Below, piece by piece: positions 54,820 to 64,000 of a DNA stretch of 64,000 nt. This stretch comes from Usnea hakonensis (taxonomy: Eukaryota > Ascomycota > Lecanoromycetes > Lecanorales > Parmeliaceae). Position 1 is the stretch's first letter. Every line of letters starts with the position of its first letter. The translations under genes and the position numbers were made by a program. The DNA is taken from contig BLJB01000028.1 of the NCBI GenBank assembly GCA_013423325.1, positions 62,001 to 126,000 of the forward strand, given 5' to 3'. The notes under the pieces are model-generated. The model was not told where the DNA came from. It ran no database searches and saw only the letters and a list, made by a program, of their open reading frames with translations.

Positions 54820-56905
54820 CACTACACGAGTGCCCCTCCACGTACACGAGGACGGCCAACGTGATGAGTAGCTGTGAAGACCTTATGCCTTCTCGTGTGT
54901 CTTGAATTTGAAGCCTGTATCTCATTTGGTCACGGCAGTAATAGCGACCATTATCTTGGAGCGAGTCCAGCCATTGGTCGCGAGTAGATTTTCTCGGCGA
55001 AGACTTTCTAAGAAATTTAGTACCTGTATAATAGATTCATGTTTCCTGATAGATGTTCTGTCAATTTGGGCGCAAATTAGCTATCCTAACATCGCAAACC
55101 TCGTACATCATCGCACTCCTTATCCGATGAGTCAAATCCAATCGAATTATCTCGTCGGACAGCCCCAACGTCGAGCGCGCATCGGATATCGAATCGCGCA
55201 CCGTACCGGTGGCAAAAAAGAGTCTCCCATCGACGCACATGCATGGGTGGAGATGATTCGTACAGTCCAGCAGACAGGCTGTATATTATGTATACATAGG
55301 TGCTTAATACAAAGGGAAAGAGGAAGACCTTCAGTGCACGTGCTGACAATAATTCCGAGGTAAAAAATATTTACCGTAGGGCCCATTGCTTGCCACATTT
55401 GGCTGAATGCAATTCACCAAACCGTCGAGATCGCATCGTTTAGGAACACAGTGCTGCAGAAAATGTGGAGCTATCTCTAAGTACATCGGGTATTCCGACT
55501 TCTTCCCGAACCTCGAGAATGCTAATTTGTCTAAGCATGGCTTGAAAGACCACGTAATCGACCTTATGGACGAGAAGCAATCGCCAAACAGTCCAATCTC
55601 CAATGTGAACGAGATGGGGCTTGAAACATCACAAGGCTACATCGACACCAGCCTCGCTAATGCTGTCAGATACCTACGTCACCGACAAGATCAATGATCT
55701 TGTTCGTTCATAGAATGAGGTGGGGACTATTGAGGGCTGAGTAAGAACATGATTCAAAATCCGTACCATCTTGCGTCCGTTGGTACATCGACCGATCGGC
55801 TGGAAATGACCAAGAGATAAACCTCGTTGAGACTCACTGTATGCATCATCATCTTCGCATCATTCAGGGCGGTACGTCAAACAATGGATCTAGAACATGT
55901 TACGGACGTTTCGAGTATCAAGTTCTTACCATTCAGGCTCACAAATACCCTTATGATATACCAAGTGTATACTAATCAAGCACTATCGGAGTAGCTAGAT
56001 ATCATATGCACTGAGCGTCATGAAGATATCTTCATCTACTCGCAGAACACTGGAGCGAAGTACGGCTACAACTCGGTCAGAACACCGGCCACACCTCCAT
56101 TTCGTTTCTCGTGCGAAACGGTCTCAAGTCTTCTCACATCGCTCGCGTCAATAGCACGCGAAAGACCCTCACAATGTGGTGAGGTTTCTATTTACTAGGA
56201 GGAGAGCGTGGTATCTCCTCTCGACTAATCCACTCTAACGCTAACTTTCTTGTGATTGGGCTTCAAATGGTGCAGGGAATGGTAAGTAAATAGCGTGTCA
56301 AATGGATTATTAGGGCTAGGGCTAAATATCGGTCCGTGTAAATGACTTGCTGAGAAAGATGCTCTTCAGGAGGGAAGAGAGCCTGCTTATATATGCAAAT
56401 TTGGTAGCGAGTGGCCCAAATCCATGGTAATTACTATGCAGCCATAGGAAAATCCCGAAGCCTCATGCAAGAGAGTTCTCCGAGCGCGGAGAATTGGCCT
56501 TGCTGAACGGGAAGAGCATCGAAGAAGACTTTCCAGCCTCGCAGTATAGCCAATTCTTTTTGAATTGGTTGGATCTTGCACAAGCGCTCTGCAATGTGAC
56601 CTGCGGGGTTCATAGCACTTAGGTCGTTGATGGCATAAGAGGAGGGACATAAGGACCTCTCCAACAGTGCCAACTGAGGTACGATAATAATAATATCGTA
56701 CGTGTCGATGAGGAAGTTGAGTAGAATGCACCCAGCCTTGAGGCCAATAAGATGAGGCTTCACAACAACAGAAGAAAGTGTCGATGGACTCAGTAATGGT
56801 TCTGCTATATTATCAGCATCCCTTGCTATGCGGAACCCGTCGTTGCTACTATTCTTATAACGAGGCATGAGTGATGAGTTGTCCTAATTTGCAAGTGGAT
56901 AGATA
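54820..56905. other. decayed DNA, no gene supported
   Basis: Several frames of 60-150 residues occur (for example 54902-55363 +, 55407-55697 +, 56434-56868 -). They have no domain and are broken by stops. The 144-residue minus-strand frame starts at a real ATG (56868) but is not recognised. Continuity with the copia remains to the right suggests relics of inserted elements. Confidence 0.4.
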
Positions 56906-57148
56906 GTGTACACCAAAACAGTAGTCATTGATTGCGACAATCAGGGAGCCATGGCATTGGCCGAGAACCCCCCATTCCATACACTTTCCAAATATATTGA
57001 CATACAGCATCACTATGTGCGCGAACAAGTCACTGCTGGGAATATCGTGTTAGAGTGTGTTCCCACTGACAGGCAAGTCGCTGACAGACTTACCAAGGAT
57101 AGATTCAACAGATGCCGAGACCTAAGTGGTCTGGAACCGCCTCCATAA
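56906..57148 (+). pseudogene. Ty1/copia RNase H C-terminal fragment
   Basis: The frame reads TVVIDCDNQGAMALAENPPF, then YIDIQHHYVREQVTAGNIVL and CVPTDRQVADRLTK. This is the end of Ty1/copia Pol: the CDNQGA(I/M) RNase H motif, the HIDIxxHFVRE block and the PTxxQxADxLTK block. The reverse transcriptase and integrase upstream are missing. It ends with a stop at 57148, as intact elements do shortly after this block. Confidence 0.85.
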
Positions 57149-59267
57149 CAGCTCCAGGGAGCTTGCACCATTAACATTCACCGTTCCCGTGCACCACTTC
57201 CATAGATGACCATGGCCAGAATCCAGGGGAGCGGTCTCATTGGCCCCCGCATTTCGGGTAGACGATCGAATAGTCTACCCGCGCCCGCAGAGCCTCAACA
57301 TCGGCCACGCGGACTCGCCATTCAATGCCAAACAGCTGCACCATTTGCAATTGCTACCTCATATCCTCCTCAACGAGCGCCCAGATCTACCACTCCTCAG
57401 CTAGCGCAAACAGACAATCTGACGGCCATTAAAGTTGACAACCTGCTGGTGTCCCTCCCACTTCCTACGATACACCCGACTGCGACGACTACCAAAGACA
57501 TCCACCCCACCAAAGTTAATCCCGAGCCCGAGCGCGGGGCGAGGCCTTTCCACCCGAACAATGCGACTCCAGAGCTCAGTTATGAATGGATCATGAACAC
57601 GAGCGGACCGACGAACAGGCAGAGCCTCCTTTATCAAACGGGGGCTGCGACGAACTGGCTTCGGGGACGGCTTCCGAGGAGACATGGTGTTGGATTATGA
57701 AGAGATTTTTGGTGGAAACAAATAAAAGTTGTAGAAAGCATGAAGAAAAATCTATGCAGGTGAGCATAGGCCAATTATGTAGGCTTCCATGGGAGTCTAC
57801 CCTTTCATGATCACTAATAGCAGGCTAGCGCATACATTCCATGGGTGGGCCGCTGGGTGGTCATAGCTCCATTTTGACTGCAAGTGCAAGCTAAGGTAAT
57901 TACCGAAATGTGGGCCCATTCCAACACATGGGACGACTTGAAGATTATTAGCAAAGCACTACCCTCGGGGGACCCACCCGACAAGCGAGACCCCCATGGA
58001 CGGCTATCTCCAATAATCAACACCCCAATCCCAACATCAACCCGCCCTCGAGGGAGAGAGCTTTACTCACTGCCCTATGGACTCACGCCGGAGCCCCCCC
58101 AGAAGACCTACTCCTGGAGGTCCCATCCCCTCCTCTCCCACCGAGCTTATTCATACAGGACTGAAAATAACCCTCGGCGCCCCCAGACCAGCTGGTAGGC
58201 GCCGTGGACCTAAAGTCTAAACACGATAAACCCGGACACTAAGCACCCGATACCCGGATCCCCAAGCGCCAACAATCAGCACACAGGTAAGGTAGATAGA
58301 GTTCGGTGGCTCCTAGCGAATGATTTCCTGATATCCCAGCAAGATATAATAATAAATTCCACAGAGGGAGTAAATAGAGGCGTGACAGCGCCAACGAACA
58401 CTAATAACAGGCACTGCGACCGAAAGCGCAATAGCACTCAGAGGGCTTAGAGACTCAGGGGGCTCAAATTGGCACGAGGGCTTGTGGTACCGGGGCTGGT
58501 CATCATCATGTAGGGAGTGGAGCCTTGGACCCAGGGATAGAGTATGGATCCATGCGGGGACCGGGAACCCCTGTACATAGATCAATCAATCAATCAAAAC
58601 CACTCATATCCATGTACTAGCACCCCCCACATATACCCCCCAACCTCATTTTGCCTGCAATTTAGCGTGCACTCGCCGCACTGCGAAAAAAACTTTCAAA
58701 AAACCGTGTTTCTGCAAAATGTGGAATTTTTATATAGTGCACCAAGGGCGGAAAGTTGCACCCCTGTGCAAAATTTGACACAAGTCATTTTCAAGGACTT
58801 GATTTTTCACTTGTGCAACCCTGCATTTAGTTCCACTTTCGAAATCCTGCATTCGCGCTAAGTGGATTCGGGTTTATGTGATGGAGGCACGGGACTACTG
58901 CTTGGACATAAGGTAGTCGATCTTTAACACTACCCCATATTTTTAATACAATAATACTTCGTTCTACAGAAACACTCGCTACCTATGGCGCTACCAATCT
59001 CAATCATCTAATTGTTCACATGGAGTTTCCAATCCATACATAGTAGGAGGATGAAGTTAGCAATGGTAGATATAGGCCTGTAAAGCGCAGCGAAAGGCAG
59101 TATCACGGAAAGCAGGACTGTGAATGCCAGTACTGGCTTCTAGAGTACTGGGGAAAGCAGCACGGTAAAAGCTAGTACTGGGAGAAGTAGACGAATTGAG
59201 CATACGTCGCTGTAGCAAACAAACTTCTTCTCACACCATCACTTTGCCATAGAAATTCTGTCTCTGA
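57149..59267. other. repeat-like DNA, no gene supported
   Basis: The 57206-57700 region is open on both strands with Pro/Arg-rich translations. Examples are PRLIKEALPVRRSARVHDP on the minus strand and a Pro/Thr-rich product on the plus strand. Neither has family support. CAGTACTGG-type words repeat at 59120-59190 (AGTACTGGCTTCTAGAGTACTGG and later AGTACTGG). The rest has no signal. Confidence 0.4.
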
Positions 59268-60817
59268 TTAAACTAGAAACTTCCGTACCGCTCTTGCTCT
59301 CCAAACTCGCGTCGCGAAAAGACTAGGAGTGCTAGTAGGTAGATAAATGATGAGAAAGACTAGTATACACAGGGGAATAGACACTGCAAAGTAAAGTCCA
59401 AAAATCCTCCCGCCTGGCGCGGTAGTGGCATTCATACTGAAGAGACCTGACACAAACGTCAAAGGTATAAAAGTCAGGGCTAGATAGGTTAAGCGTGAGA
59501 TATTTCTGGTCTCTATGAGCGACCGTCTGCTATCAATCGTCTGAATCAGTGAAGTAGTAATAGACACAAGAGCTTCAAGCCGGCGACTATAGGCGTCAAT
59601 GCTCAGAGCAATCTGCTTGTAGTCTTCTGTCAACAGGGCACAGTATTCCATGTCGTCGTCCTTCGCCATGCGGTAGTTGAGGAAATTGATGGTATAACGG
59701 ATCTTATCAGCTGTTGCCATACTGCGACGGGCCCATTGCTGAAGAGTGTGCATGTCGGCATTGAGTGTTGTGATCTGTCCGAGTGTAGCGAGGGCAGTGT
59801 TGGGTGAGTACTCATACTGCTTGATGCTATGATACATCAACTCCAAATACGTCATCCACTCCGCAGCGATCATTCTCAAAGGATAAGATGATAAAGAAAA
59901 TAAGGTTGGACGGTTCACATCGAATCCCTGAGGCCGTTCAATGCCCCAATAGAAGCTGAGGGATTCCAGTGGGGAAGACCGTCTTGGGCCAGATTCAGAA
60001 TCGATGTTATCAGAGAATGAGGGACCTGAGAGGAAATCCTGGAATCCGCCTTGAAACAATCGTGTCTGAAGTGTGAGGGTACTTGCTTTCTCATCGTCCC
60101 GATGTCTTGATATGTAAGAATTGCTTATAGGAGGGTCGACAAGGACAAGTCCTATTCAAATGTAAGTCTTGATGTTTACGTATTCTTGTGACAGGTGAGA
60201 TCTCTCTTACCTAGCCAGAGCCCATCTTTTCCCTTAGTCTTCAGGGTTGAACAGCAATGCCGTGCGAGTCCGACATTAATTTTCTTGAGTTGTGGTAGTA
60301 TCTTCACTTTTCGTGGTACGTTCATATCTCGAAGCAATACTTGGTTGGAGTCCAGGTTCTCAAATTCAACCATGCGGTGGTAATGAAGGTTTAGAAAGTT
60401 TTGAGACCTCATTGTAGACGGTAAGGTGGTCGTTGAGGGTCTTGTTGTGGCAATGTCGATTTGAAAGGTATCAATGTGGGATGCGAAGAATAAAGGGTCA
60501 ATATCCAGTAGGGAGCCAAGTGTCTCGACGACATCACTGGATAAATCCTCAACGATTAAAAGCCTGCCACAGAGATCGTCCCTTCCTTGAGTTTTATTAC
60601 ACAGCAATGACTTAAGAGCGTCAAGGTCAAGGCTCCGGTGACTTGGTGGACCGGACGCGGAGGAAAACTCTAGACAGACAAGGCGACAAGCATGCCGGCT
60701 TACGGTGTTATTTTGAAGAAATTCACACAAGTTTTGAAGGCATGAATTCCGTTGAGTCCGTGCTGCGACAAAAGATTTGTATGACCTGATTTGGTCCTGG
60801 TTGCTGGTTGTGTTCAT
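59268..60817 (-). CDS. CorA-like membrane protein
   Basis: Two exons, 60817-60211 and 60151-59268, agree in phase (496 residues). The long N-terminal half is soluble and Leu-rich. A coiled-coil-like helix region follows (ALLTEDYKQIALSIDAYSRR, LVSITTSLIQTIDSRRSLIE). Then come two close C-terminal transmembrane helices (YLALTFIPLTFVSGLFSMN and GLYFAVSIPLCILVFLIIYL). That arrangement is the CorA/Mg2+-channel fold widely expanded in filamentous fungi. The signature GMN that closes the pore helix is SMN here. The change and the unusual N-terminal part make Mg2+ transport uncertain. Confidence 0.8.
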
Positions 60818-61331
60818 GCCTGAAGTCGAGGTGTGCTATGTAATCGTATCCCCTTACTTCTGTGAAAGCGCTCGAAGTCCTGATGAAATTCAGATTGAGG
60901 TTGAGATGGATTTGAAATTCTCTGGGATTTGATTCTTTTTATTGACAAGAAAGCTGGAGCGGCCTTCGGCCGTCAAGAAGGAGACAGGAAAAAAAAACGT
61001 TCCCTTACGTAAACAGAGCTCGGGCATTCAACGAATCAACATCGTTAAAGGAAACTCTTTTTCTCACCTTTTACTCGTAGATATCTACAGGTACGTATCT
61101 TTCACAGCCCCGCCTTGCCCCGCACTACCCCGCCAATTTCTTCACTTTTCAATACCCCGAAATCTCCAAATCATACCTAGAGCCACTCAACTTTTCATGC
61201 CCAAGCACTATTTTGCAAACCTAAAAGGTTAAGGCATATCTCGAAGCTTCGCATCTCCTTTTGGTCATCTTATAAGTCATCTCTTGCTCGGCCAGTTTCC
61301 ATCATTGTGCTCGCCGCTACCAACAAGCCCA
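60818..61331. promoter_or_regulatory. divergent promoter region of CorA-like and NLR genes
   Basis: Two start codons face apart over 514 bp. CCCCGC-rich words at 61112-61135 and pyrimidine stretches precede the NLR start. No known operator is identified. Confidence 0.35.
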
Positions 61332-64000
61332 ATGGGAGCGATTTCCGACTTCGTCACGGCCTTTAGTCGTGACACCGATAAATATAAGACTTTAGAAGAA
61401 GAAGTGAGGGCACTTTGTGAAAAAACACTATGCGGGATAGAATTTTTGTGGCAATCTCGGGTCAAGGCTGCCGAATCGCTGGAGAGGAAACTAACAGGTC
61501 GCATCAATGAGTACACGGATGAATCCGAGAATATCGCTGATATCAAGGACTTGGTAGCTGGAAGGATCATCTTGGCTCGCTGGCTCGATTTCGAGCACGT
61601 TGAAGAGGCTGTGGGCCGCATCTTCAACGTCAGAGGTCGAACTCAACATCCAAAGCATGAGCGGAATGCAGTAAACTTCAAGGCACGGTTCCGCGGATAT
61701 GATGGACTCCATCTCCATGTGACACTGCGAGATCCCTCAGATCAGCATTCATTGAACCCGATTATTGAAATCCAAGTCATGTCCGCTTTCATGTGGGGGT
61801 TTATGACATTGGAACACGATGTTGAATACAAGGAATTACACGGAAAGCCCGACAAGGATCTGCTCTCATGTCTGGATTTGCTCAAAGGAGTTGCGAATTT
61901 AGGAGAGATAGGCCTCCAGATGTATGACGAGCAATTCTTCCCCATCGCGAAGCTCTCCTCTCCACAAGGTGTCAATCCAGACTTGCAAAAAACAATACGG
62001 ACTGTAGCAGCTGACGTGGGGCTTGATGAAAACGATAAACAGTGCCTGCGCGATTTACGATCTACAGATCCTCGACATGATAAGGAGAGAATCGAGGCAA
62101 GCAAAGACCAAGTGCTAAAAGACTCCTGGTCATGGATTTTAAAAGACTCCGCTTTTGTTGATTGGTGGACTCGTGATGACTCCCGGTTGCTTTGGATACA
62201 TGGTGATCCAGGCAAAGGAAAGACCATGATGATGATAGCACTCATTTCCGAGGTGTCAAGAAGGCTGAGCAATCTGTCTGGATCCAATGTACTGGCGTAT
62301 TTCTTTTGCCAGAACACCAGTAGTGATCTCAACACCACGGTTTCAGTCCTCAGGGGTTTGATCTATCACCTTGTCGATCAGGAAAAGAAGCTTATCCGTC
62401 ACGTACGGAAAAGATATGATGGCGCAGGAAGACCACTGTTTGAAGATGGAAATGCATTGTATGCCTTGCGGGAGATACTCTTGAATATGTTAAAGGATCC
62501 GAGCCTCGGAAATGTTTATATCATGGTAGATGCTCTCGACGAGTGTGATCCTACGATACTTGAACTTTTGGAGTGGATCATCCGCAATAATTCTGAAGTA
62601 TCGCCCAAAATCAAATGGCTCACCACGAGCCGCAACGAGCCAGCTTTCATAGAGCGGCTTGGGGGTAGCCACCACTTGCATACCAGTCTTGAGTTAAATT
62701 CATCACATGTCACTTGTGCTGTCAAGAGTTTCATTGGCTACAAAATCAATGAATTGGCAGATTTGAAGTCGTACAGTGACGACCTGCGAGACTTTGTTCG
62801 GGAGTCCCTGCTTGAAAAGGCAGGAGGAACTTTCCTTTGGGTGGCTTTGGTTTGTAAGGAGCTGAGCAAGGTACGCCCCGGAAGAGCAAAGTCCGTGCTT
62901 GAAAGGACCCCATCAGGACTGGAACCTCTCTACGAAAGGATGCTTGATCAGATCCTTGACCAGGAAGACAAAGAAGATGTTGAGCTTTGTCGACGGATCC
63001 TTTGCTCAGTCACTCTTGCTTTTAGGCCGCTACGTTTGGTAGAAATCGCCGTCTTTACTAGGATCCCGGAGTCAGAACTAAAGGATCTAGTGAGCCTTTG
63101 CGGTTCCTTCATCACAGTCCGGGAAGAGACAGCATATCTGGTACATCAATCGGCAAAAGACTTCTTAAGCGATGGAAAAGAAAAAAAAGTTTTCCGTTCG
63201 GGACAAGAAAATGAGCATGCCAATACAGCCCGTCGCTGCTTAGAAGTTATGTCGAACACATTGAAGAAGGATATATACGGTCTCAAAAGGCCGGGAATTC
63301 GTCTCAGCGACGTTGATGAGACCAGAATAGGAGCTCATGTTCCATTCCACGCGCAATATGCATGTCTTCACTGGGTTGACCACCTCCATCAAGCTAGCCC
63401 TGTCAAGCAGGAGACTCTTTTTCTGCGCGAAGGTTGTCAGGTCTACACGTTCTTCGAAGAACACTTCCTCCATTGGCTTGAGGCGCTTGGTTTCATGAAC
63501 AAGTTATCGGAAGCTGTACTCGCAATCAAATCGCTTTGCTCCATACCTAAGGTAAATGCTACTCCAAAAGTTGTGTAAATCGTATTTGCTAATCTTATTA
63601 ATTACCAGTCCCGAATGAGCACCGATTTAGTTTCCTTCATAAATGATGCAAGGCGATTCATTCTAGAGTTCAGATATGTTATAGAGATGGCGCCTCTCCA
63701 GGTCTATGCTTCTGCCATTCTTTTCAGCCCAGAAGCTAGTATTGTCAAACGTAGGTTTTCGAAGGAATTGCCAGAGTGGATAAAACGACCACCCATTATG
63801 GAAAAGGATTGGACGCCTTCTTTACAGGCACTTGAAGGCCATTCAGATTCGGTCTACGCGGTCGTCTTCTCGCCTGACGGCCAGCTTCTAGCCTCTGCAT
63901 CCGCCGACGATACTATCAGACTATGGGACCCAGCTACGGGGGCCTCACGCCGTACGCTTAAAGGTCATTCAGGTTCGGTCTACGCGGTTATCTTCTCGCC
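61332..64000 (+). CDS. NLR/STAND receptor: RelA/SpoT-like, NACHT, WD40 (partial)
   Basis: The start is ATG 61332; an in-frame TTG 48 bases upstream is ignored. Exon 1 runs to 63551; an intron (GTAAAT..TTACCAG) ends at 63608; exon 2 runs off the right edge. Residues about 30-205 are a RelA/SpoT-type nucleotidyltransferase domain. It has [25 protein letters not shown] with Asp73, the [11 protein letters not shown] loop, and [11 protein letters not shown] with Glu146 followed by EHDVEYKE. The NACHT NTPase has Walker A GDPGKGKT at 291 and Walker [11 protein letters not shown] at 397. From residue 817, WD40 repeats of 42 residues begin ([20 protein letters not shown] .. TIRLWDP). Fungal NLRs sense non-self through the repeats and trigger an N-terminal effector. 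Here the effector would make or bind an alarmone-like nucleotide. Confidence 0.9.
63837..64000 (+). repeat. start of a 126-bp WD40 repeat array
   Basis: The first unit begins at 63837 (GGC CAT TCA) and the second at 63963 (GGT CAT TCA), 126 bases or 42 codons apart. Over the 38 bases of overlap that are visible, 34 are identical and all four differences are transitions. The array is cut by the window end. Confidence 0.9.

Noticed and set aside
57401..57700. Arg/Pro-rich frame resembling a retroelement nucleocapsid or host regulator
   Set aside because: Both strands are open with biased composition, and no zinc knuckle or domain is visible.
1..64000. CRISPR arrays, bacterial operon signals, phage genes
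   Set aside because: None seen. Introns, promoters and protein families show that this is a fungal nuclear sequence; regular spaced repeats are microsatellites or WD40 units.

Overview
The window is nuclear DNA of a filamentous ascomycete (Pezizomycotina). Most intact genes are cut by spliceosomal introns of about 45-80 bp with GT(A/G)AG-type donors and CTAAC-like branch sites. Proteins are typical of this group: succinate dehydrogenase SdhB, SMYD-type TPR-SET proteins, GH5 glycosidase, GMC oxidoreductases, DHA-type MFS transporter, NACHT-WD40 receptor. Transposon remains carry G-to-A/C-to-T stop codons that look like repeat-induced point mutation (RIP). A member of the Leotiomycetes or a close relative is possible, but this is not proven.

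Layout. (1) 1-14.7 kb is a transposon graveyard. It holds the chromodomain end of a Ty3/gypsy polyprotein, reverse transcriptase, integrase and gag fragments, scattered copies of an unknown repeat, and an unexpected fragment of a centromeric histone H3 (CENP-A). (2) 14.8-16.2 kb is strongly strand-biased low-complexity DNA. (3) 16.3-41 kb is a normal gene-bearing stretch: a TPR-SET gene, a membrane-anchored double-psi beta-barrel gene, sdhB, a second TPR-SET gene whose SET core has degenerated, a Cys-rich secreted protein, a GH5 glycosidase, a secreted protein gene interrupted by a 62-base G run, an 874-residue disordered protein, a tiny probably acylated zinc-ribbon protein, a gamma-glutamyltransferase and a secreted unknown. 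(4) 41.3-54.8 kb begins with a dead NAD-dependent epimerase gene and continues with five genes on one strand (SDR, alpha/beta hydrolase, two GMC oxidoreductases, MFS exporter) that look like a small catabolic or detoxification cluster. A RIP-like AT-rich relic and a 386-bp TIR element with TA target sites lie inside it. (5) 54.9-59.2 kb is mostly decayed sequence with a Ty1/copia RNase H fragment. (6) 59.3-60.8 kb encodes a CorA-like membrane protein. (7) 61.3 kb to the right edge encodes a STAND/NLR receptor with an N-terminal RelA/SpoT-type domain, a NACHT NTPase and the start of a WD40 repeat array.

The receptor is the most interesting system: a ppGpp-synthetase-like domain with its main acidic residues retained, wired to a fungal NLR sensor. 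The CENP-A fragment inside the transposon graveyard and the oxidoreductase cluster come next. Exon models were made by hand from reading frame and splice signals. Where all phases agree I consider them reliable; where they do not, the entry says so.
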